From: Desarmillaria ectypa
Lineage: Eukaryota > Basidiomycota > Agaricomycetes > Agaricales > Physalacriaceae
DNA: 64,000 nt
Direction: 5' to 3'
NCBI GenBank assembly: GCA_030407005.1
Contig: JAUDYN010000009.1
Coordinates: forward strand, 1,922,001-1,986,000
Position 1 is the first letter of the stretch. Every line of letters begins with the position of its first letter. The notes below the pieces were generated by a model. It was not told where the DNA came from. It did no database searches and saw only the letters and a program-made list of their open reading frames with translations. Shown here piece after piece: positions 1 to 12,324 of the stretch. The position numbers were made by a program, and so were the translations under genes.

Positions 1-3000
1 ATTCGTTTGCTGCCAATACATCGGCGACGCCAGCCGTATATACCATCAACGACGATCCTTTCGACTCGCCAACGGATGACGTTGCGCCCTTTTCACGAGA
101 TTTTTCATATTCATCCATCGTGAACCACTACGACGACGCACAGAATGACATGTATATGTCTGGCCAGGCGGGGCCGTCGACCGCTTCACTAATACAGGCG
201 CCGGGCGTTCAGAGGGACGGGGGAAAGGATGACGACGAGATGGGGCTTACGTCGCGCAGCCCTCCAAGTGAAAGATGGTCGGAGTATCGTGCAAATGACC
301 CTGAGAACGTTGCCGGTGCCACGCCTAGGTTGCGCAGAAGAACGGTCAGATATAGTACGACGCCCTCACCTTTGAGGAAGACGGGCACGGCAATCAAGTC
401 GGTCTCTCAGAACATACGCCGCATGTCCCTGCGCGTTGTCAACCTTGCTGGCGCTGGCCTGGAGACACAGATGCGCCTCGCAGACGACGATCCCGACGAG
501 GTCAAAACGGAGGAGCTACCTGATTTGACTCAGCGTCTGCCTCTACGCGGTAGAACGGTATGCTGTCTTGGACCTCAGAGCAGGGTTCGGTTGGCGTTGT
601 ATAGAATGCTCGTGTACCCGTGCGTCAAATGTTTCTTTTTTGCTCGTCTTGAGCTGACCTTTCATTCATTCAGGTGGACGGAAACTGTCATATTACTGTT
701 AATTATCCTCAATGCTATCATACTCACTATCCAAGCCGCGCCTTCATTGACATTGCCAGACGCCAACTCAACAGCCCCTACTATCAAAGGCTATTTTCAA
801 ACATGGGAAGACTATGTGCTTTTTGTTCTATTTATTGTATTTACGTGGGTTCTTGACACTCATTCCGGGTATCACTACTGACATCGCTTAGTTTGGAAGC
901 TTTTGCTAGAATATGTGTATCTGGTTTCCTATTTGATCCCGAAATTCCCGCATCCTCTCTCTTCACCGTCTTTTCCTCCTACCCTGACGCAAATTCCACT
1001 CCTGCTGCGGGCTCTTCTTCTGCAGCAGTGACGCAGTCCTCACTCTCCCGCAATTTCTCCATTACCCAGCGACTGCGCAACTTCAATCATAATTTGAGCC
1101 GCCCATTCGCCCTGTCTTCCAGCCACGCGACCCTCGTGCATGGCAACACTTTAAATGGTCCCGAAGGTGATGCGACTGCACTGGAAAAATCCAAGCATCC
1201 AGTTCAGTTCTCTCAAAGTTTCGCCCTCGAGCCGAAGCCTACTTTCTTATCGCAGATCAACCCGTTCCACTCGTCGATCAAGTCGGACTACGTTCTTCTG
1301 CCTTTTCAGCTCAGTCTTAAACAGGCCCATGACAAGACGCACAGGAATATCCCATATCTACGGCACAGCTGGTGTCGGATAGATTTCGTGGCCATAGTCA
1401 GCTTTTGGATATCATTCATACTGGCGTCCACTGGTGTTGAACGTGGCTCTAAGCACATTGGCATTTTTCGGGCAATGAGTGTCATTAGGACAGCGAGGCT
1501 CTTGACTGTTACATCCGGCACTACTGTAAGTCCTTTGGTTCCTCAAACTATCTAAGCTTAGTCAATTTGGTTCCACAGACCATCATGCATTCACTGAAAA
1601 CGGCACGGCCCCTACTGACAAGTGTTGCTTACTTCGTTCTATTTGCTATGATACTCTTTTCGTGAGTCATCTTCATATCCCTTTCTGTCCGAATTTTCTG
1701 ACCATGATTACTAGTATCATTGGTATCCAATCTTTCAAAGGTTCTCTTCGGAGAGCTTGTTACCTAAATCCGACACTTGGCGAAGACGAAATCCAGATAG
1801 ATAATCAATTTTGTGGAGGCTATATTGACCCGGATAGTCTTAACGTCACCAACTATATCCGGCTAGACGGTACACCCGGAATGACGAATAAAGGTTATAT
1901 ATGTCCTATAGGGCAAGTTTGCCGGGTATAGTCCTGTCTTCCTTTTTTCTGGTGTGTGGTTTACTGATGGTCTTCTTAGGAGCAAGAAAACCCACAGAAT
2001 AACGTGGAAAGTTTCGACACCATGTACTATGCAGCTCTACAAGTCATTATCGTCGCTTCAGCCAATGGAGTACGTACTACCATTTCCAAAGATCACTCGT
2101 TTGCTCTAATTTCAATTGTCAGTGGTCGCCTTTGATGTATTCAATGATAGATTCCGAGTTCTTCGTATCATGCTTGTTCTTCATTATATGCGTTGTCATC
2201 CTCAACTTCTGGCTCATCAACCTATTTGTCGCTGTCATTACCAACACCTTCTCCGCAATCAGAAAGGAAACCAGAACAAGCGCTTTTGGTGCTGGAACGT
2301 GCGTTATGATTTGCCTCACTGACGGTCGAAGGGTATTGAAATTAATCCAAGAACGGAGCAACTCGCCGACGAGCAAGACGATGGTTGGCCTACTGCAGAT
2401 GGCCGTCAAGTCCCACACAAAAATATCGCCAAAGTAATCTATGAGCATTCGCGATATTGCTGGGTTTTTCTTGCCCTGGTCTCCCTGGTATTGCAAGCAA
2501 CGCGAACTGTGAACGTTTCAGAAGTGCACGAAATGGTCATGTACTATGGCGAACTAGCGATTACGTTGATTTTCGATCTAGAGATCATACTACGCATTCT
2601 GGCTTCCCTTCCTGATTGGCGAAGCTTTTTCAAGGAAACGCAGAATAACTTGGACACCTTCCTGGCTATCGGAACAAGCATCATCCAGATACCTGTGATC
2701 CACGACTCTGGCGTCTATCCCTGGATGACTATCCTGCAGCTACTGCGATTCTACAGAGTGATATTGGAGGTTCCTAGGATGAGACCTCTTTTGGTATGTT
2801 TGCTTGGGAATGGGATTACAAATTACGTCCACTAATGATAATCTCTCGCAGTTGACCGTCTTCGGGAACATGTACGGTTTGCTGAACATGACTCTGTTCT
2901 TGATCTTGATCAATTACATTGCTGCCCTTGTGGCGGTCCAATTACTACGCGGAGATTATACCTCAGATGAGGCGGCAAACTTTGCGAACCTGTTCAACGC

Positions 3001-6000
3001 CTTCTTGAATGTTTATCAAGTGTTTTCTTCGGAAAATTGGACCGACATCTTATACGGCGCCGTAGGCGCGGAAGATGCGCTGGGTCAAACTGTGGTGGTG
3101 GTTATATTCATCTCCGCTTGGATGTTGTTTGCCAACTGTAAGCTCTATTTTCCTTGCCATGGAAGTCTTTGGCTTAAGGAATTTCCAGTCATCGTTCTCC
3201 AAATGTTCATCGCTGTTATCAACGAAAACTTTGATGTTGCGGAAGAGTCCAAGAAAGGCAAACAGGTGACTAACTACTACGCGACAACTCGTCAAACACA
3301 GAGCAGTGCGGGCTGGTTCAAACGATTGAACCCGTATCGTTGGGTACCGGCTAATCCCGTCAAGGTCAAGGTGGAAAATCTGCCTTCCAATTTGATCCTC
3401 CCGATGCAGAAATCACTTGTTCAAGATTACAGTGTCCCCAAACCTGAGTCCCCGACCACAGTACGTTTCCTCTTCTTACGATACTTTCTCTTATTGAGCT
3501 TGTCATACTATAGCCTACCGCAGGGTCACGTACAGCTCAGGGCGCAAGGCATTATGCTACAAAGTCTTTAAAGTCCTTGCACCAGTTGTATGCTGGAAAG
3601 GCAGAGTCCAACGATGTTCCACTGGCAACTTTGAAGCCATATGCCCGGGAAGAACATGTTCTCGACGATGAAGAAACAGAGCGGCATCTGTATGTTATCT
3701 GATGAGCAGGGATTCATCGTTCTGATATCTTTCCTTAGAGAACTTTTGGCATCGCTAAACCCTGAGGCTACTGCGACAGAGGATGATGATGCGCTATACG
3801 AGCGAAAGGCACGAAAGGCCGACTTCATTCGAAATCACCCCACGTATGACAAGACATTTTGGTTCTTTCCCCAGGACAACGCCCTTCGAAAGGCCTGTCA
3901 GAAGCTTGTCGTGCCGGCCAATGGAGAGCGTATTTTTGGTCAACCCCATTCCCCCGTTGCACATACCATTTTCCAGACGATCCTATTCATGATCGTGCTG
4001 GCCGGAATTGTAGTGGAGATCATCGCTACTCCCAAGTTTCGTCGTAACTACTTTATCAAAAATGGCCTTTCTCGTGGGGCCTGGTTCGACATGGCAGAAG
4101 TTGCATTTGGATTCGCCCTCCTCGTCGAGTTTCTTATCAAGGTTGTCGCTGACGGATTCATGTTTACTCCGAACGCGTACGTTCACAGTATATGGAACAT
4201 CATTGACTTCTTCATCTTGGCTGGTTTATTGGTCAACGTGACGACGACTTTGATCTTCATCGGAGGACTGAGTCGACTGACGCGCTCTCTCAAGGCGCTG
4301 CGTGTCCTTAGGTTCATCACGCTGTTTGATGCCACAAGGACGTCCTTCCGGTCACTAATCATCTCCGGCGCTTCCCGTATCCTCGATGCCGCTGTTTTGG
4401 CCATCCTCTACATGATTCCTTATGCTGTGTGGGGTCTCAACCTATTTGCTGGAAAAATGAACACATGTAACGACAGTAATGCATCAGGATTGTCTGACTG
4501 CATCAACGAATACACCACTACAGTGTTTGGAAATGCATTCGGTTTTGTAGCTCCACGAGTCTGGGACAATCCGTCGCCATCAACAAAGTTTTCCTTCGAC
4601 GACTTCAAGTCTTCTCTACTTATCCTCTTTGAAATCGTGTCTTTGGAAGGCTGGATTGACGCAATGGACGTGGCCACCAGTATCACCGGCGCGAATGAGC
4701 AACCGTCAACGAATGCAAGCGAATACAATGCATTATTCTTTGTGATCTATAACCTGCTGGGAGGCGTCATTATCTTGACACTCTTCGTCTCGTAAGAATA
4801 ATTTAGCTTGTCTTCCCATCCTCCACTGACGAAGATCGGTATCAGGATAATCATTGGAAACTTCACTTCGAAGACTGGTACCGCCCTTCTCACGAAGCCC
4901 CAAAGAGAGTGGATCGACTTGAAGAAGCTGATCACTCGTCAAAGACCTTCGAAAAGACCGAAGTCGCGGCCAACATGGGGTTTTCGTGCCTGGTGTTATG
5001 ACAGAGCAGTACGTAAACATGGCTGGTGGGCGAGAGTTATGCTTGTGCTATACATTGTACACGTTCTTGCACTCATGTACGTGACCTGGACTTGGGATAG
5101 ATTTATCAATGACGCTTCACAGGACTCAGACTTTCACCAACCAGAACTTCGCCGACACTTTTCGCAGTAAGTCTTTTATCGTACTCTCTTTCTATCACTC
5201 AAGATGCCCTTGCTGTGCAGATGACTTCTTTCTGGCACTAACGTTCATCTATCTCATCGACGTTGCAGTGCGATTTCTGGGTCTCGGCTGGCAAAGTTTC
5301 CGTGCCAACGGTTGGAACATCTTCGACATAATTTCTGCGGGAGGTAGCTTTGTAACAACGATCATCGTTCAGTTTGGATCAAGTGGGTTTATAACACAGC
5401 AGCTACAGAAGTTATTTCTTGTAAGTATTGCCTTTAAACTGGTGCAACGGACGAACAGTCTCAACAAGTTGTTCAAAACCGTCATGTGAGCGAGCTTCCT
5501 CTTGGCTTTCTGACCTTACTAACAGACCCGTAGGGCGAGCTTGATGGCCATCGTGAATCTACTTACTCTATGGGTGGTCTTCTTCGGATTCTTCGCTATT
5601 CTCTACGTGGAGGTCTTTAGTCTGACGAAGTGGGGTTCTGCTGAGAACAGAAATCAAAACTATTCCTCTGTCGCGAATGCACTTGTTATGCTTGCCTTCA
5701 TGAGCACCGGGTAAGTACTTAGTGCTTTAAAAATAGCCCTCTTAAAAACCCACTTTATCTCTAGGGAAGGATGGAATCAATATATGCATGACTAGTCGGT
5801 GACTGCTTTTCATATAATTTACATTGTTCTGACATCACAGCAGCGCCGTTATATACCCTCGTTGTACAACTGCATCGTCGTCTCTTTCGGATTCAGACTG
5901 TGGTAGTGTGGGGTGGGCTTTTACTCTCTTCATAGCATGGAATGTCCTAAGCATGGTGCATCGTCTTTGGTATTCCTATCTTCTGATAATTCTGACTAGT

Positions 6001-7296
6001 TTTTCCAGTATATATTTGTCAATCTATTCACTGGTATGTGGAGGTTTTGTTTAATGTTATTCGTCACCAATATTCTGCAGGTGTTGTTGTCGACAACTTT
6101 TCCTACGTCTTTCAAACTTCTGGCGGTGCGAAGTCCATTACTCGAGAACAGATGCGTTCCTTCAAGAAGATTTGGGCCGAGTTTGCAGATCCGAAGACGG
6201 GATATCTACCTCGAAATCACTTCGCTGCATTCTTTTCGGTTCGTTCCCATCCTCTGCCGAAGCAGTCCGTTTCTCACTCACAACATTAGAGACTCAGTGG
6301 CATTTTCGAAGTTAGAATCTACCCCGCGGAGTACAGTATACGGAACCTCATGAAAGTCTCGAAGGCCACTGGAGAACACTACACAAGGGAGGTTGAGGGG
6401 ATCGATCTCGTTAAGCTGTCTAAAGCACTCGATGGGATCGACTACGCCGACGTCAGGAAACGAAGAGCGGTTTACAGTCGGTTACTTCACGAAGCAAGTG
6501 TGTCGCATCAGGGCGTCGGTATTTCGTTCACAGGAATGCTCACTTTATTGGCCCATCATAAACTCATTGTTGATCATGAGGCCTTGGTGTAAGCATTTTG
6601 TATTTTTGCTTGACCGTACTGACAGCAATTGTGGACAGATTACACGACCTCGTTACCCGAACGCGCACCAATAAGCTTGTGACGGACTTGGTCAATCTAG
6701 ATCGTGTCCGTTCTTTGCTGAAGACCATTTCGTACCGACGTCGCTTCTTGGCGCACATGGAACAAAAACGGCTGTCAAGATTTGACTCGCAAGGTATGCA
6801 GTACTCGCTGATTAAGACCAATTGATGCTTACCAAACCATTCAAAAGAAATCCCGGCTATTGTTGTGGATACAATGCCTGAGACGCCTCTGTTGTCATCT
6901 CGTGATATATCTTCCCTTGGATATGGTTCGGCGCCAGGGAGTCCAATACCGGAACAGCGGTTCGTTCCTCCAGATGTGCTTGTCGGTAGTAGTCCAGGAC
7001 GTGGACTGCAGAGGAGCAGTCGGAGGGTCAGCGATATCAGCATGCTAGGGACCGACTTCAGTTTCAAATTAACGTATGGATATCTTCAATTGTCTTCTTG
7101 AAAACTTCTCATTCATTACCCAGGAGGGATTCATACGTATTGGATGATGATCCTGAAAATTCGTTCTCATCACCTATGCAAAATCCTATCTGGGGAGGTC
7201 AGTAATCCATGATCTCTGTACTCTCCACCCCATCTTTAATATTTGTTGATGGCAGATCTTATGTCGGAAGCCGTGAAAGAGGAGGAGAATCGGTGA
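1..7296 (+). CDS. CCH1: Voltage-gated calcium channel alpha subunit Cch1 (5' partial)
   Basis: Many-exon gene, open at the left edge, so the start lies upstream; stop TGA at 7294-7296. It encodes the pore subunit of the fungal plasma-membrane high-affinity Ca2+ system, which in yeasts works with Mid1. After a cytosolic N-terminal region, four six-helix repeats follow. Basic S4 segments are visible (for example [14 protein letters not shown] near 4270-4320). Pore loops read SANGW (about 2060-2115, split by an intron), SSENW (3026-3040), SLEGW (4640-4654) and [10 protein letters not shown] (about 5764). The C-terminal tail has an EF-hand-like stretch ([17 protein letters not shown]) and ends [10 protein letters not shown]. 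The in-frame TAG after MHD is avoided by an intron from about 5794 to the CACAG before 5842, which rejoins frame as YSAVIYPRC. The first visible intron is 620-673. No break is seen. It converges with TIF32, about 180 bp away. Confidence 0.93.
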
Positions 7297-7478
7297 TATA
7301 TTCACGAACTAGACACTCATTTGAATTGGACTCGTTAAGGACGGTTTTCATAGATTAGCATGTGTACATTACTATCACCACATTAGTATCATGACGCTCA
7401 ATATCGGACCATGCAACCGGATTTGAATGAGGATAAGAAAAATGCAATCGAAAGCAATCAAACAGGGTATACTACAAA

Positions 7479-10400
7479 TTAACCCCGACCTCTACGTGGA
7501 CGCCAGACGCCGCCGGTCTTGGCCACAGTCTGGAAACCATCGTCGTCTTTTTTCGGTGCCTCCTTTGCTAGGGCAGGCGAGGCAGGCCGGGGGGTGTTGG
7601 TCCCTGAGCCAGTGCCAGCAAGCTTGGCCTCCTCGCGGGCCCTCCACCCTCCTCCGGCACCACCAAGACCACCTCCAGGCCTGTACTTGCCAGCAGCCGG
7701 GCTCGGGCTCTCGGGGCGAGAAGGCACACCACCAACAGTAGCAGCACGCGTAGGTGTCGGAGGCATAGAATTCGTAGGCGTAGTACGCCTCCATGCGTCG
7801 CTGGTGCCATTGGCACGACTTATCGACGGCGGTCCACGATTACGCTCCGTTGCACGAGCCGCGCGACGAGCCTCGGCCTCTTCTTCTCGTTTCAACTGCA
7901 GCCGTGCTTGTTCCATGGCCGCTTCACGTTCAGCGTCACGGGCTCTACGTACATCTGCTGCTTTCTCCTCAGCTTCGCGTTTAGCCTGCTCTTCGGCCGC
8001 AGCTTTGGCCTCTGCTTCGGCGCGTAAACGTTCCTCTTCTGCCAGGCGCTCTGCACATTAGTTTCGTATCAGTAAGAGTGGTGCAAAACAAACAGGGGGA
8101 ATACAAACCGGTCTCCAATCGTCGCTCTTCCTCCTCCTTTTCTCTTTTGATACGTTCTGCTTCTTCCACCCGCTTTCTCTCCTCTTCCTTGGATTGCAAA
8201 AAGGCCTTTCGCCGTTTGACTTTCTCCTCCTCGATCTTCCGATGAGCAGCGTCCTTCTTCCTTGCAAACTCCTCGCCCTTCTTCGCAATCATTACGTCTC
8301 GTCGGGTAGAGTAGTCTGATATCATCCGAGATAGCCGTTTCTTGGTAGCCAGGTCTTCTTGATGTCTGATCTTTTCTGCCTCCTTACGAGCGAGTTGGAT
8401 AGCATTGAATGTTTCCCTATCACGCGTTTGCTGTTGTTCGTAGTCTTGAGCGAGCAGAGGACGCTCCTCCTTGCGGTACGCACGCTCGAGATGGTCAACG
8501 CGCTTGAGAATTACCCGCAGACGCTGAGCGGTCTCTTTCTTCTCCTTCTCCAATTGTTGGACTTGCATTGTGATGAGGTTCTCGGTGTCGAACTTGTCAA
8601 GTTTCTAGCAAAGACGAACATCAGAAAAACAAGGGGTAGTATAAATCAAAACACGTACCGCGATGTCGTCAGCCTTGATAGTACCCATGGTGAGAAGACT
8701 CTTGGCGTATTTCTCAGCTTCCATTTTCTGGATATTCTCTCTCTCCTTCGCTATCCTCTCAAGCTCCTTGGCGCGAACAGATTCCTTCTCCTTCTTGGCG
8801 TCCTCCTCCTTCCTCCTACGACTGATCTCAGCTAAACGGCTCGTCTCTTCCTTCTCCTTCCTGACGCTGAGCTCGCTTAGAAGCTCCCTACGACGAGCGA
8901 CGAGGGCGCGGCGTAACTGTAGAGCCTTACGTTCCGACTCAACGGCAGTAACTAGCATCTGAAGCTTAGCCTGTTGTTCCTCCTTTGAAAGAGACTCTTT
9001 CTTAGACCCTTCCAAGACCCAGAGGGAATTGTGCAAGCACAATGCAACATTTCCTAGTTTCTTTTTGACAAGCTCCGAAACGGAGGACTGAACGGCACCT
9101 TCTGAGGGCACGTATACGGTGTCCTCGCCACTGATGCCAGTGAAGCCCTCATCGATAAAAATGATGCATCCGTCTAAATGATCCACGCGGATATTGAGTT
9201 CACCTCTCCTGGCGCAACCCATCACATAGGACTCGACTTGCTCGGGCTCGTAGGCACCATCGATGCCTGCCGCCTTCAAGGGTGCAACCAGTTCAAGAAG
9301 GTGAGAAATCTTTATCGACGAGTAAACTTCAGATAGATGGGAAAGAAGCCGCGACAGTAGGGCCTGATGAAGAAGGGGAAGGTAAGATGAGTAGAGCGGG
9401 TCGGAAGATAGTGATTCCAAAAGAGGTGCTATTGATGAACAGAGAGTGAGAGGATCAAATGTGACTTCAAGCATGTCATAGAGAGAATTGACAGAGGCTG
9501 GAGATATTCTAAGGACGTCTCGTGAGAGCTACGATGCATGTGTAAGGCAAAGCTTGAAATAGAAACCGAGGTGGCATACCGCGTCTTTAAGCAGACCTGC
9601 TCGCGTTGGCACTTTTGCGAGACCCAGAAGAGCGGTGAGCCGGCCAAGCTTTCCCTTCACTTCATCCTGCTCCTCGGTATGCCGGCCCACTGGAACAGCA
9701 AGGGCGCTCACCAACACCTGTCCGGCGAGCTTGCTCAGTTCCTCGTCCGATTTACCTCCGATGCTCGTAACAAGGGCGTAATATCTGGCCCATGCTGCGG
9801 CATGGTAAAGGGCATTGCCGCTGACGAGGAATATTTTAGTCAGCTTTTCATAATAATTAGCCATCATAGCAGGACGCGGAGCCTTCTTGGCCATCGTTAA
9901 CAGGTTGTGGATGTCCTCAACGGAGCGGAATGCTTCTTGCCACAGTTCGAGCTCGACGGAAGTGTTGAGCTGAGCGAACCGTGTATCCAGGTGATGTTGT
10001 AGGGTATCTGGGTCAGAAAGATTTATTGAATGTGGCTGGTGCGAGTATTTCGCCACATTTGAAAGATGAAGTCGAAGTGTCTCGCACAAACGACGGAATT
10101 CGACTTTGCGCTGGTGTTTAAGACAGAATTTGAATGCTTGTTGGGCAATTTGCTAATAGCGAGATATAAGAAAAGATAATATTTTTCGTGGTATTCGAGA
10201 CATACCTGGTATATCACCTCCAGCCTTGCATTGTTCTTCAGCGTCTCCAAAGACGTCCGGTAGCTCTCCCACAGAAACTTGAGCCAAGGAGTGACCACCG
10301 CTCGGTCCGTCCGGTCCTTGCTCTGGTCACCACTCACAGCACCCAGCAAGATGCTCTCCGGCGTCTCACTTGCTTCCAAATCGTCGACGTCAACGGCCAC

Positions 10401-10733
10401 CTGCACCGCAGCCTTCTCCTGCGCCTCCTTGACCTTCGCATCCGCCAATTGCACAAAACGCGTGATGACTGCCTCGATGCTCTGCACGCTCGTATTCTGG
10501 GCAATATTCTTGTACTGCATCAACCCTTCCTTTGCAGTACGGCCTTTCCGCATCTCGACACAAAGCTCAATGTATCGGTGCATTATAGGTTCCAACGTCG
10601 TAAGTGGGGTCGAGCGAAATCGTTTTGAAAGGAACATTTCCGTTAATGATTGTAGGGCTGCGTGCATCTGGCCCACGGAAATCAGGCCCTCGGCCTGCTT
10701 CAGCACTGTTTCTGGCTTGGAAAACGGTGCCAT
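7479..10733 (-). CDS. TIF32: Translation initiation factor eIF3 subunit a
   Basis: Starts at ATG 10731-10733 ([19 protein letters not shown]), a classic eIF3a N-terminus; stop TAA at 7479-7481. eIF3a is the scaffold of the eIF3 complex on the 40S subunit. The N-terminal half is helical and runs into a PCI module (about 8.8-9.5 kb). The second half is the long charged helical region, rich in Lys, Glu and Arg (for example [19 protein letters not shown]), then a Gly/Pro/Ser tail ending WRPRRGRG. Six or so exons with short introns: one joins LEVIYQ to [10 protein letters not shown] near 10.15-10.20 kb, others lie near 9.5, 8.6, 8.05 and 7.95 kb. The length, about 1,000 residues, fits fungal orthologues. 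An in-frame upstream M in the 5' leader (about 10763) is not needed because family similarity starts at MAPFSKPE. Confidence 0.95.
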
Positions 10734-11253
10734 TTTGACTGCGAAGGGAATATTAGCCTTCACAATTTCGATCCCAGGGAGAAAAAGGGGAGTTTACAAG
10801 CAAAAAGGGCCTTTCGGATGGCTTTTGAAGAACGACGACAGTAACACGAAAAAATTCGGTTGCTGACTAATGACTCATGTCGCTTCCGAAGGCAAAAGCT
10901 TCTGGTAAATACTAGACACTACACAGCACAGCCACTTAGAACACAGGTGGCGACTAATTTGCGAGTCAAAATAGAATCAAAATCCTAGCTCCCTGTATTC
11001 ATAGGTAAAAATACATTGATGTGCACAAAGAAATAATCCCCTTCCAAGGGAGGAATCATTATAGATTTGTAACTAACATGCATTGGGATCGCTGGCTTAT
11101 CTAACTTCATCCGAACAATGAAGGAGGAGGGATGGCTCGCGCTCGGGATTTTGATCATTGGTTCAAAGTACGCTCTTCATTAAGAACACAGGTCAACTAC
11201 ATGCTTTTCCCAGTGTTACTTACTCACCTTGACTCCCCGCCTTGTTCTTGCCC
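10734..11253. other. Intergenic region upstream of TIF32
   Basis: About 520 bp holding the TIF32 promoter and leader on the minus strand and the region before a small plus-strand ORF. No coding signal, tRNA or clear repeat was recognised. Confidence 0.5.
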
Positions 11254-11481
11254 ATGCCCCGTTCAAAGTCAACTCGCGCGCTGAAGAGAGGCCCCCGTTC
11301 TCGCAAGCAACGTACACGAGGCAACCTCCCTCCTGCGATGCTTGAACCCGAAGTTGAAAATGTCTCTGAGAACGAGACTTATCCCGGAGGCGACCTCATA
11401 ATCTGTTACAAAGACACTGAAGGACACTTGCACAAAGAAATCTTCACCCCCAATGACCACATAGCCTTCAGCAAAAAATGA
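11254..11481 (+). CDS. Small basic hypothetical protein
   Basis: Single-exon ORF of 75 codons from ATG 11254 (MPRSKSTRALKRGPRSRKQR) to TGA at 11479-11481. The N-terminal third is strongly basic; the rest is acidic to neutral (YPGGDLIICYKDTEGHLHKE). I do not recognise the family. The basic start could be a nuclear or nucleic-acid-binding segment, but that is guesswork. No intron, operon or paired gene supports it. It could be a chance ORF or a decayed exon; residue composition is the only support. Confidence 0.3.
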   Translation: MPRSKSTRALKRGPRSRKQRTRGNLPPAMLEPEVENVSENETYPGGDLIICYKDTEGHLHKEIFTPNDHIAFSKK

Positions 11482-11940
11482 CTCCCTATAGCAATGAGGG
11501 ATCTGTATGGGGATATTAACGTCTGTTGAAATTTGAGAGTTGAGCCGAGATGATGGCAATCCGGCATCATGCAGAACTTGCTGATTAAGGGAGAAGTATT
11601 AGGAAAGGTGTAGAAGATTCTAGTAAATTGGCATTTAGTATATAAGTAGGTACAGTAGTGTACATCTGCATGCATTTGCAGAGCTCAGCCAAGCCCAATA
11701 CTATTGGCCTGACACCACATATGTATTAACTGGGAATGAACTGATTCCCTGTTTTTTTACAACAACATCGGCTAGATGGACTATGAGAGCCTCATCAAGA
11801 ACACTAAAGACTATCCAGTAGCATTCATGTGTTCTCTAGTTACTGAGGGTGGGTTGTATGAACGGACAGCTATTTGCCCGGAATCCCCATCCCGTGACCA
11901 ACATTTATATCGCACCTTCCAATTCAGCCCATCTCTCTGA

Positions 11941-12324
11941 ATCAGGGTTTGGGATCCAAGCATTCCCATCCCTCCAGGTGACATTCTAGACTTATTTGGT
12001 GTCGATATTGTCGATATCTGCGGTCGCCCTCAGGCGGTGAATACCCGCGTCAAGATCATTGTTGGTACAAGGCCGGCCCTAGTGCAGGAGTGGGAGGGTG
12101 ATATCGTTGCGGCTCTCGATGATATCGGGGTACGAATGGATCGTTTCGACCTCATCCCGTCGCGGTACCCTATAGCAACGGATTCAGAACATATATTTGA
12201 GGATGGACGGCATAAAGCTACCTACTCTTTTCGCCACGACCTGCTCACCGAGCCTGCTCCAGATTGGCCGACGCGCTGGACGCGAACGATGACCGGTTTG
12301 AGTCGGTCCCGATCAGCCGATTAA
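11941..12324 (+). CDS. Orphan coding-like segment, hypothetical
   Basis: An open frame of about 127 codons ends with TAA at 12322-12324. Its protein looks coding (DILDLFGVDIVDICGRP, then a charged EGDIVAALDDIGVRMDRFD). The frame is closed upstream by TGA at 11938-11940. No good ATG starts it, but an acceptor-like ATCAG ends at 11945, so it may be the last exon of a gene or a relic of one. No domain recognised. Confidence 0.28.
   Translation: MRVWDPSIPIPPGDILDLFGVDIVDICGRPQAVNTRVKIIVGTRPALVQEWEGDIVAALDDIGVRMDRFDLIPSRYPIATDSEHIFEDGRHKATYSFRHDLLTEPAPDWPTRWTRTMTGLSRSRSAD

Noticed and set aside
5790..5850. In-frame TAG in CCH1 after MHD
   Set aside because: A normal intron from the GT just after GACTA to CACAG rejoins the conserved frame, so it is not a nonsense mutation.
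7519..8061. 180-codon plus-strand frame opposite TIF32
   Set aside because: Shadow of the repetitive charged coding region of eIF3a on the other strand.
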